Below the pieces are notes generated by a model. That model was not told the DNA's origin. It saw only the letters and a list, made by a program, of their open reading frames with translations, and made no database searches. Position numbers and translations under genes: made by a program. From the NCBI GenBank assembly GCA_050944015.1, contig JBMNQG010000019.1, forward strand, positions 1 to 29,684: a DNA stretch of 29,684 nt, written 5' to 3'. Positions 20,387-27,596 of this stretch are shown one piece after another; within the stretch, counting starts at the first letter, position 1; every line of letters begins with the position of its first letter. This DNA is from DUOX01 sp050944015. GTDB taxonomy: Bacteria > Bacillota > Clostridia > Oscillospirales > Oscillospiraceae.

Positions 20387-20926
20387 TTATTCCTCCGGTT
20401 TAAGGGATACCGAAAGAAGCGGCGTATAGGTCAGCACGCCCTTAATTCTGCTGCTTTCCATGAGATAAATCCTGTCCACCCGCTGCCGCAGCTTCTGCCG
20501 CGCCAGCGCCGAAGGGTCGAATGAGGACGGCATGCGGGCGTTGCGGCATAGGGTTATGTGAGGCTTAAATTCATTATCCCGGGCGGGAAACCCCTCTTCC
20601 ATTAACCGCCTGCCCAGCTCCTCCGCAAGGGCCCACAGGTGCGGGTTGTGTTCCACGCCCATCCATAGAATGTCCCCTTCCCTTCTGCGGAACCTGCCCA
20701 CCCCGGAAAGCGTGAGTTCAAAGGACCTGCCGACGGCCTTTTCCATAGCCCTGCGTATCCTGGGCAGGGCGGAGGGCGGGTGCTCGCCCAGAAAGGCCAG
20801 TGTCAGGTGCAGGTTCTCGCTCCTTGTAGGCCGGCAGCTCTCCGCCAAAGCCGCCAGATCGTCCCTCACCCTGGATATTGAATCCTTTACCTTCTGGTCA
20901 AAATTCACCGCTATAAAAAGCCTCAC
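20387..20926 (-). CDS. thpR: RNA 2',3'-cyclic phosphodiesterase (2'-5' RNA ligase family)
   Basis: The 179-residue product belongs to the 2H phosphoesterase superfamily. The two catalytic HxTL motifs are present: His40 in NLHLTLAFLGE and His123 in KPHITLCRNA. It opens 2',3'-cyclic phosphates on RNA ends to 2'-phosphates and can ligate tRNA halves in vitro; the physiological substrate in bacteria is unclear. The GTG at 20926 is chosen because it overlaps the stop of the LRR gene (GTGA) and yields the typical MRLFIAVNF start. Two GTG codons at 20938 and 20935 are also in frame but would overlap the AGGTGG ribosome site. Confidence 0.92.
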   Translation of the reverse strand: MRLFIAVNFDQKVKDSISRVRDDLAALAESCRPTRSENLHLTLAFLGEHPPSALPRIRRAMEKAVGRSFELTLSGVGRFRRREGDILWMGVEHNPHLWALAEELGRRLMEEGFPARDNEFKPHITLCRNARMPSSFDPSALARQKLRQRVDRIYLMESSRIKGVLTYTPLLSVSLKPEE

Positions 20927-22944
20927 CGCCGCCACCACCTGTGTATCTGGACTGAGGGCTCCGGCGATTCCTCCTGCTGGGGCGCGAAGCTGGCGGAGAC
21001 GTCCAGGTCTGTATAAATGCTGCAGTTGGGCAAGGCCTCGGCAAGCTCCCGCACCTGCGCGGGGGTAAGCCTGTTGCCGGCAATATAGAGGGTCTGCAGC
21101 TTTGTAAGCTGCTTTAAGGCGGAGACGTCGCTGATTGAATTCCCCTCCAGTCCCAGATAGGTCAGGTTCTTCAGGCTTGAAAGGGCGGATATGTCGGAAA
21201 TCCCGGTGTAGTCGAGCGAAAGTTCCTTTAGGCTGGTAAGCCCGGAAAGGACGCCGATACCGCTTAAGCTGTTGCCGCTCAGGTGCAGCTCCGTAAGGGA
21301 AGTGCAGCCGGAAAGGGCGGAAATATCGGTTATCTTGTTGTTCATCAAATTCAGTATCCTCAGGCCGGTGTGATCCTTCAAAGGCGCGATGTCGCTAATC
21401 TTATTCTCTTCCAGCTCAAGCACCTCAAGATTTTTAAGGCCGACCAGGGAATCTATGCTGTCAATTTCGTTGCCCTTCAGGATAAGGATTTTAAGGGACG
21501 CGAACTTCTCCAGCGCCCTAATGTCTGAAACTCCGGCATAGGAGGCGCTTATCTCCGTCGCGTCGGATTTATATTTCTTTCCTCCCAATTCCGCCGTGTA
21601 GAGGACCTCGGAATGGGTCACGGTGCAGCTGGGCAGGGCCTCTTTCAGAGCGTCCAGCTTTTCGCCGGATATGTCCTTGTTGTTTTCAATGGCCAGTTCC
21701 CTCAGGGTGGCGACAGTCATGAGCTCGTCCAAATCGCCGTCGGTCAGCCCCACGCCCTTAAGGCCCAGCCGGCGCAGCTTCGGCAGCTTGGTAAGGGGGG
21801 ATATGCTCTTCAGTTTATTGTTGCTCAGCCACAGCTCCTCCATGTTTGTGAGAAAGCTCACGGCGCTGATGTCCGCAATGTTGTTGCTGTCGGCGTCAAG
21901 GTATGCCAGCTTCGTGAGGCCCATAAGGGGCCGTATGTCGGAGACCTTGTTGTTCCATATGCACAGCCAGTTCAGCTCCAGCAAATCTTTAAGGGGCGTG
22001 ATGTCGGTTATGTTGTTGTCCCGCAAGTCGAGCTTTACAAGGTTCTTGCATTCTGAAAGTATGCTTATGTCGGTGATGCCGAGGCCGCTCAGGTCCAGCT
22101 CCGTAACGTCGGAGGTGAAGGTGACGCTTCCCAGGGTCAGTTCCTTGACCTCCTCTTCCTCCTCCATATCGTCGTAAAAAATTCCGCAGCCGGGGAGGGC
22201 CTCCTTCAGGGCCTTAATCTGCTCCGGGTCTACCTCCATATTCTTCAGGCTGAGGGTAGTGAGAGAGGTCAGGCCGTAGAGGGGGGACAGGTCCTGGACT
22301 GGGTTGCCGTCCAGATAAAGGGTCTTCAGTTTTGTCAGCCCCTTGAGCGGGGCCAGGTCGCCTATCAGGTTCCCGCCCAGGTGCAGGAAGTTAAGTTCAT
22401 GAAGCCCCGACAGAACAGCTATGCTGGTGATGCTGTTGTCGGTAAGGCTCAGGCTTTCCAGTTTGGCCAGCTGGGCAAGGGGGGCAATGTCCTCGTCCGT
22501 CAGGCCCATCTGGGACAGAATCAGGGAGGTGGTATCCTTTTCAACCTCCTTGCCGCCGATAATCAGGACATCCACCCTGGCGTAGCCGGCGGCCTTCTGC
22601 GCCTTCAAATCCTCAAGCCGCTCATTGACGGCGTCGCTGCTCAGCTTGTATGAGCCCACGTAAAGCACGTCTATTGCCCTGTCAATGTCACCCGTGGAGA
22701 TGTATATTTCCGCCATCAGGAGGTAGGTCTCTTCCGTTTCCTTAATGTCAAGGGCCTTCTCCAGGGAGTCTATGGCTTTTTCATAATCCCCGCTGATAAA
22801 ATATTTTCCCGCTTCGTCGTAGTATTTTTCATACTTGCTGTTTTTCGAACAGGAGGAAATAATCAGCGCCCCGAGGACAATGATTGCCAGGGCGACCGAA
22901 ATTTCCGCCACGACGAAGATTTTTTTCCTTGCTGTATTTTGCAT
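20923..22944 (-). CDS. Leucine-rich-repeat lipoprotein with a TPR segment
   Basis: The 673-residue product begins with a hydrophobic segment (about 9-29) and a lipobox ISSC with Cys32, so it is probably lipidated and faces outside. A TPR-like pair follows (about 38-90; YYDEAGKYFISGDYEKAIDS). The remainder is internalin-type LRR with a repeat of about 22 residues (LTSLKELSLDYTGISDISAL). It is organised in three modules, each ending in a similar cap, EALPGC near residue 254, EALPSC near 440 and EALPNC near 641. The C-terminal tail (QQEESPEPSVQIHRWWRR) has no sorting signal. LRR surfaces bind proteins or glycans; the partner is unknown. It is coupled to thpR by a four-base overlap, and its promoter lies at 23045-23016. 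Confidence 0.88.
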   Translation of the reverse strand: MQNTARKKIFVVAEISVALAIIVLGALIISSCSKNSKYEKYYDEAGKYFISGDYEKAIDSLEKALDIKETEETYLLMAEIYISTGDIDRAIDVLYVGSYKLSSDAVNERLEDLKAQKAAGYARVDVLIIGGKEVEKDTTSLILSQMGLTDEDIAPLAQLAKLESLSLTDNSITSIAVLSGLHELNFLHLGGNLIGDLAPLKGLTKLKTLYLDGNPVQDLSPLYGLTSLTTLSLKNMEVDPEQIKALKEALPGCGIFYDDMEEEEEVKELTLGSVTFTSDVTELDLSGLGITDISILSECKNLVKLDLRDNNITDITPLKDLLELNWLCIWNNKVSDIRPLMGLTKLAYLDADSNNIADISAVSFLTNMEELWLSNNKLKSISPLTKLPKLRRLGLKGVGLTDGDLDELMTVATLRELAIENNKDISGEKLDALKEALPSCTVTHSEVLYTAELGGKKYKSDATEISASYAGVSDIRALEKFASLKILILKGNEIDSIDSLVGLKNLEVLELEENKISDIAPLKDHTGLRILNLMNNKITDISALSGCTSLTELHLSGNSLSGIGVLSGLTSLKELSLDYTGISDISALSSLKNLTYLGLEGNSISDVSALKQLTKLQTLYIAGNRLTPAQVRELAEALPNCSIYTDLDVSASFAPQQEESPEPSVQIHRWWRR

Positions 22945-23015
22945 AATGCCCTCCCCGCCATAATAAGCGGCTATTCCGGCTGAAGTTTCACACTTTCATG
23001 CAACAGGATTAAAAC

Positions 23016-23045
23016 ATTATACAATAAAATACAACGCAAAGTCAA
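23016..23045 (-). promoter_or_regulatory. Promoter of the LRR-thpR unit
   Basis: On the minus strand TTGACT (23045-23040) and TATAAT (23021-23016) are separated by 18 bases. The leader is about 65 bases and ends in a GGGGAGGG ribosome site. Confidence 0.75.
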
Positions 23046-23162
23046 TTTCAGTAAAATCGGCGGCGAAAGAGCGAAAATCGCAGAAAAAGTCCCTATAGCC
23101 AGGCAGTTTCTTACATATTGCCAAATGCCCTTGATATATTGCCTTTCTTAGATTAAATTATA

Positions 23163-23192
23163 TTGTGGTATATTGTATTTTTGTGCTATAAT
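23163..23192 (+). promoter_or_regulatory. Promoter of the zapA-mrdA operon
   Basis: A consensus TATAAT (23187-23192) has a weak TTGTGG (23163-23168) 18 bases upstream. It is the only promoter seen before zapA; the following genes are tightly packed. The 289-base gap 22945-23233 otherwise holds only the divergent LRR promoter. Confidence 0.6.
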
Positions 23193-23233
23193 AACCTCGT
23201 ACCACCAAATACGGAGAAAGAGGGGCCCAGGCC

Positions 23234-23455
23234 ATGGAAAAAATAGTAAACGTGGAGATCGCAGGGCGCACTTATTATCTGGGTACGGACGAAGACGAAG
23301 AGTATGCAAAAAAACTGGCCGACTTTGTCAGCGCCAGGATTTTGCAGATAAAGCGCTCCAGCGGGGCGTCCTCCCTGGACTGCGCTACCATCGCCGCCTT
23401 TCAATTGGCGGACGAGCTTCACAAGGCTCTCTATAAAAACGGCAAAAAACAGTAA
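23234..23455 (+). CDS. zapA: Cell division protein ZapA
   Basis: This 73-residue protein matches the short Firmicute ZapA: an N-terminal beta hairpin (VNVEIAGRTYYLGTDEDEEY) followed by a long helix (AKKLADFVSARILQIK, ATIAAFQLADELHKAL) that forms the dimer/tetramer coiled coil. ZapA binds FtsZ and bundles its filaments at the division site. AAAGAGGGG precedes the ATG. The neighbourhood (U32 peptidase, maf, mre genes and PBP2) is the usual clostridial division and shape cluster. Confidence 0.88.
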   Translation: MEKIVNVEIAGRTYYLGTDEDEEYAKKLADFVSARILQIKRSSGASSLDCATIAAFQLADELHKALYKNGKKQ

Positions 23456-23493
23456 GACACAGATATAAAATTTCGAAATCAGAGGCAAGATAC

Positions 23494-25593
23494 ATGTTGG
23501 AACTACTATCTCCCGCCGGCTCTCCGGAGGCGGTAATAGCCACCGTCCAGAGCGGGGCGGATGCCATATACATGCCTTCCCACGGGTTTACAGTCCGGGG
23601 GATACCGAAAAAACTTTCAGACAGCGATTTTGAATCCGCCCTTCAGTATTGCAGGGCCAGGGGATGCAAGGTATACCTGGCGCTGAACCGCTTTACATCC
23701 GACGATGAGCTGCCGGAGGCTTTGCGCCTGGCCCGCCGGGCCTCGGAGCTGGGGGCGGACGCCATCATGGTGCAGGACATTGGCCTTGTCAGGGTTCTGC
23801 GCCAGGCGGTGCCCGACATACCCATCCACGCGGATTTTAGGATGGGCGTCCATAATCTGGCGGGGGTAGAGGCCGCCGCCGAGCTGGGCGTCAGCCGGGT
23901 AACCCTCGCCAGGGAGCTGAGCCGCGAGGAAATAAACTACATCGCCTCCCGCAGCACCGTGGAGCTGGCCGTTTCTGTCCACGGCCCTTTGTGTTTCTGC
24001 CATTCGGGGCAGTGCTATATGAGCGCCTTTACAACCGGGCGCAGCGTGAACCTGGGCATGTGCTCCTATCCCTGCCGCATACGCTACAACTTGGGCGGCA
24101 GGATGGACGAATACCCCCTCAGCCTTAAAGAACACTATCTTCTGGAACATGTGGAGGAGCTCTCCCGGGCCGGCATTGCATGCGTGCGGATCGACGGCAT
24201 GGACATGCGCCCCGAGCACTGCGCCGTGCTGACCCGCACCTATTCCCGGGCAATACGGGACAAAATCCTGCCCACAGGCGCGGAGCTGGAGCGCCTGGAG
24301 CTGGTTTTGTCCCAGGAGGAGCTGACCGACGGGTATTTTATCGGCAGCAGGGACCAGGACATGTTCGGCGTGCAGGGCGAGCCCGACAGGGACGCGGAAA
24401 TGGTTTACGCCGAGGTGCGGAAATCATACCTGAGCACCGAGCTGCGCCGCATTCCCGTAACCTTTTTCGTGCTGATACAGCCCGGGCAGCCCGTGCGTAT
24501 GGCAGCAGAGGACGCGGACGGGAACAGGGCGGTGGTATCCGGCCCCGCGCCGGAGGCCTCCGACGACGTCCAGGCCATAACGGCTGAAATATTGGAAGAG
24601 CAGCTTTACAAGACCGGGGGAACCCCTTTTATCTGTTCCGACATAAAAAGCCAGGTTGCCCCGGGTCTCTTTGTCCCTCCCGCCCTGCTGGGGGATTTGC
24701 GCGGAGAACTCCTGTCCCAGCTTACCGCGAAACGGAAAGAGCTGCCCCGGCGCAGGCTGGGCAGCGTGCCCCCCTCTCCGTCCAGCAAGCCCCAGCCCCC
24801 TGCTCCTGTTCTCAATTTCCAGGTACAGTCTGCAGACCAGCTCACGGAGGAGCTGGCGGCGCTGCGGCCCGACTGCATATACGTCCCCCTTGCGGTGCTG
24901 GCCGAAGAATTTGAAAAGGTCATGCCATTTATGGAGGCCGGGGCGAAACCCGTGGCCGTTCTTCCCCGGATTATTACGGAAAAAGACGGCGCCAAGGTGA
25001 AAAACCTCCTCCGCAAGGTCCATAACCTGGGCGTTACCGAGGCCCTTGTAAACAATATGGGACATATACGGCTTGCCCGTCTTTCCGGCTTCCAGCTGAG
25101 GGGGGATTTCGGGCTGAACATATTCAATTCTTATTCCCTGAAAGCCCTGGACGACGCGGACTTTCTGTCCGCCGCCCTGTCCTTTGAGCTTCGCCTCTCC
25201 CAGATAAGGGATATGGCCAAGCCCCTGGATACCGAAATCCTCGCCTACGGGCGCCCTCCCGTAATGGTCACGGACCACTGCATAATCAAAAACAGCTTCG
25301 GCCGCTGCGCATGCCAGAACGTGCAGTACCTAAGCGACCGGCGGGGCTCCGTTTTCCCCGTGGTACAGGAATTCGACTGCCGGAACGTCGTCTACCATTC
25401 CCACAAGCTTTTCCTGGCAGACCGGCGCCAGGACCTGGAAAACTCGGGGCTGTGGGCGCTCCGTCTTCTTTTCACCACGGAAAGCTCCAGGGAATGCGTG
25501 GAAGTGGCCAAAAGCTACATGGGGCTGTCAAATTACAGGCCCAACGGCCTCACCCGAGGGCTGTACTACAAAGGTGCAAAGGGTGTAGAATAG
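23494..25593 (+). CDS. Peptidase U32 family protein (RlhA/YrrO-like)
   Basis: The 699-residue protein has the U32 N-terminal TIM-barrel signature (LELLSPAGSPEAVIATVQSG, ADAIYM) and the Cys-containing active region HGPLCFCHSGQCYMSAF with SVNLGMCSYPC. Together these give the conserved cysteines thought to hold an iron-sulfur cluster in this family. Known relatives hydroxylate C2501 of 23S rRNA (RlhA) or modify tRNA; older annotations call them collagenase-like proteases. Two further Cys near the C terminus (FGRCACQN) may also bind the cluster. The length matches the long clostridial form with an additional C-terminal region. It lies between zapA and maf and is probably in the same operon. Confidence 0.88.
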   Translation: MLELLSPAGSPEAVIATVQSGADAIYMPSHGFTVRGIPKKLSDSDFESALQYCRARGCKVYLALNRFTSDDELPEALRLARRASELGADAIMVQDIGLVRVLRQAVPDIPIHADFRMGVHNLAGVEAAAELGVSRVTLARELSREEINYIASRSTVELAVSVHGPLCFCHSGQCYMSAFTTGRSVNLGMCSYPCRIRYNLGGRMDEYPLSLKEHYLLEHVEELSRAGIACVRIDGMDMRPEHCAVLTRTYSRAIRDKILPTGAELERLELVLSQEELTDGYFIGSRDQDMFGVQGEPDRDAEMVYAEVRKSYLSTELRRIPVTFFVLIQPGQPVRMAAEDADGNRAVVSGPAPEASDDVQAITAEILEEQLYKTGGTPFICSDIKSQVAPGLFVPPALLGDLRGELLSQLTAKRKELPRRRLGSVPPSPSSKPQPPAPVLNFQVQSADQLTEELAALRPDCIYVPLAVLAEEFEKVMPFMEAGAKPVAVLPRIITEKDGAKVKNLLRKVHNLGVTEALVNNMGHIRLARLSGFQLRGDFGLNIFNSYSLKALDDADFLSAALSFELRLSQIRDMAKPLDTEILAYGRPPVMVTDHCIIKNSFGRCACQNVQYLSDRRGSVFPVVQEFDCRNVVYHSHKLFLADRRQDLENSGLWALRLLFTTESSRECVEVAKSYMGLSNYRPNGLTRGLYYKGAKGVE

Positions 25594-25597
25594 AGAT

Positions 25598-26170
25598 ATG
25601 AGCATAGTTTTGGCCTCGGCCTCTCCCCGCAGGCGTGAACTGCTGGAGATGCTGGGCATTAAGGATTTGAAGGTCATCCCTTCCCGGGCGGAAGAGGCAA
25701 TCCCGCCCGGGCAGCGTCCGAAAGACGCGGTCTGCCGTCTCTCCCGACTCAAAGCCCATGAAGTGGCGGCCAGATGCCTTCCGGAGGACGTCATTATAGC
25801 CGCAGACACCATTGTGGAGCTTGACGGCAGGATTTTAGGCAAGCCTGTCGACGAAAACCACGCCGCGGAAATGCTCCGCAGCCTCTCGGGCCGCAGCCAC
25901 CGGGTGTTCACCGGCGTTACCGTCATGGGCGGCGGCAGAGAGCTCACCTGCGCTGAAGAAACCACCGTGCGCTTCAGGCCCATTACGGAGTCCGAGATCC
26001 GGGCGTATATCGCCACCGGGGAACCCATGGACAAGGCCGGGGCTTACGGTGCCCAGGGCATAGCCTCCCTTTTTGTGGAGGGAATTGACGGCGACTTTTT
26101 CAACGTTATGGGTTTGCCTCTGTGCCGTTTGGGAAAAATGCTTAGTGAATTGGGCGTTGATTTGATTTGA
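25598..26170 (+). CDS. maf: Maf-type nucleoside triphosphate pyrophosphatase
   Basis: The 190-residue protein shows Maf family motifs: VLASASPRRRELLEMLG at the N terminus, AADTIVELDGRILGKP near residues 68-83, and KAGAYGAQGIASLFVEGIDG near 145-165. It hydrolyses dTTP, UTP or modified pyrimidine nucleotides to the monophosphate, and in Bacillus its loss or excess affects septum formation. The ATG lies four bases after the U32 stop with only a poor ribosome site, so coupling to the upstream gene is likely. Its stop overlaps the mreC start. Confidence 0.93.
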   Translation: MSIVLASASPRRRELLEMLGIKDLKVIPSRAEEAIPPGQRPKDAVCRLSRLKAHEVAARCLPEDVIIAADTIVELDGRILGKPVDENHAAEMLRSLSGRSHRVFTGVTVMGGGRELTCAEETTVRFRPITESEIRAYIATGEPMDKAGAYGAQGIASLFVEGIDGDFFNVMGLPLCRLGKMLSELGVDLI

Positions 26171-27009
26171 AAGACTATCTGAAAAAAAAGGGAATACCGC
26201 TGGGCATAGCCGTTGTGCTCGTACTCGTCATCGCCGCCGTCAGCCTTCGGGCCCTTGACGGCAGGGCTGGCTTTTTGTCTAATATAACGGGCGCCGTAAA
26301 GGCCCCGGTGTACAAGGCCGGCTCCTCCATTATAGACTGGCTGGAGGGAATCTACGGCTACATCTACAAATACGACCAGCTGGTGGCGGAAAATGAGTCT
26401 CTGCGGAAGCAGCTTGCCCAGGCTCAGGAGGAAGCGCGGCTCGGCGCGGAGGCCAGGGAGGAAAATGAGCGGCTGCGCGAGCTTTTAAACCTCAAGGAGA
26501 AACACTCCGACTTCGTGTTTGAATCCGCGAAAATAATATCCTGGAACGCCTCCAACTGGGCCTCCACCTTCACCCTCAGCAAGGGCGAGAACAGCGGCAT
26601 TGAGGTGGGCGACCCGGTTGTGACGGAATACGGCGCCCTGGTGGGCCAGGTAATCGAGCTTGGAGATACCTGGGCAACCGTCCGCACTGTCATCGACATA
26701 GACACGAAGGTGGGAGTCCTGGTGGGCGAAACCGGCAACGCCGCAATGCTGATGGGCGAATTCAGCCTGATGCAGGAAGGCAAGGTGAAACTCACCTACG
26801 TGACGGAAGGCACCACCCTTCTGCCGGACGACATCGTCCTCACCTCCGGAAAAGGCGGAAAGTTCCCCCAGGGGCTGCTGGTGGGCACAATCCTGGAGGT
26901 CAGGACCGAGGCCGGAGGCCAGAACCCCTACGCGGTGGTGGAGCCGGCCTGCGATCTGGACTCTCTTTCCCAGGTGTTCGTTATCAAGGAGTTCGACGTG
27001 GAGGAATAG
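26167..27009 (+). CDS. mreC: Rod-shape-determining protein MreC
   Basis: This 280-residue protein has one N-terminal membrane segment (about residues 11-28), a coiled coil (about 70-115; ENESLRKQLAQAQEEARLGA) and an extracellular double beta-barrel domain (about 120-275; SKGENSGIEVGDPVVTEYGA, VLTSGKGGKFPQGLLVGTI). MreC scaffolds PBP2 and RodA in elongation. The start is a TTG that overlaps the maf stop (TTGA); there is no ribosome site, so translation depends on coupling. mreB, which usually precedes mreC, is missing here. Confidence 0.94.
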   Translation: MKDYLKKKGIPLGIAVVLVLVIAAVSLRALDGRAGFLSNITGAVKAPVYKAGSSIIDWLEGIYGYIYKYDQLVAENESLRKQLAQAQEEARLGAEAREENERLRELLNLKEKHSDFVFESAKIISWNASNWASTFTLSKGENSGIEVGDPVVTEYGALVGQVIELGDTWATVRTVIDIDTKVGVLVGETGNAAMLMGEFSLMQEGKVKLTYVTEGTTLLPDDIVLTSGKGGKFPQGLLVGTILEVRTEAGGQNPYAVVEPACDLDSLSQVFVIKEFDVEE

Positions 27010-27041
27010 CCCGCCCTACTCTGCCGATTGGAGTGACCCCA

Positions 27042-27554
27042 ATGCTTCTCAACCTTATAAACCTCGACAAGCTGCGGCGGGGCATAATTTATGCCTTTCT
27101 GCTGTTTGCGGTGCTCATCCTGCAAAACGTGGTTTTCTCCAGGATAACCTTCCTGGGAGTGCGGGCCATGTTCGTACCCGCGGCCGTTGTGGCCGTGGGG
27201 GTTTTTCAGGGAAGCGCCTGGGGCGGCGTCTTCGGCCTGTTTGCCGGGCTTTTCTGCGGCATGGGCTTCCACGGCAACCTTTTGCTGTTTACCGCCCTGT
27301 TTCCCGTCCTGGGCTTCTTTTCCGGCCTGCTGACCGAGTATTTTATGAACAAACACTTTCTGGCCTATTTTTTCCTGTCCGTCATGGCCCTGGCCGTCAC
27401 CGCCTTCTGCCAGATGTTCCGCCTGCTGGTATTCCTGGGCGCTGACCCGGCGGACCTGTGCAGGGTGGGCGGCCTGCAGGTGCTTTGGTCCCTGCCCTTC
27501 ACCGTTCCCCTGTTTTTCTTGTGCCGGTACCTGGCCTCCAAGAACCTGGGCTGA
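27042..27554 (+). CDS. mreD: Rod-shape-determining protein MreD
   Basis: The 170-residue, very hydrophobic protein has about five membrane segments (for example IIYAFLLFAVLILQNVVFSR and YFFLSVMALAVTAFCQM), the usual size and make-up of MreD. It partners MreC in the elongasome. The ATG at 27042 has TTGGAG eight bases upstream; an in-frame GTG at 27033 overlaps that ribosome site and is unlikely. Its position between mreC and mrdA supports the identification, which rests more on context than on sequence motifs. Confidence 0.87.
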   Translation: MLLNLINLDKLRRGIIYAFLLFAVLILQNVVFSRITFLGVRAMFVPAAVVAVGVFQGSAWGGVFGLFAGLFCGMGFHGNLLLFTALFPVLGFFSGLLTEYFMNKHFLAYFFLSVMALAVTAFCQMFRLLVFLGADPADLCRVGGLQVLWSLPFTVPLFFLCRYLASKNLG

Positions 27555-27596
27555 CCGGCGCCCTTGTAAAACCGTTCCCGTGAAAGGATTTTCTCC

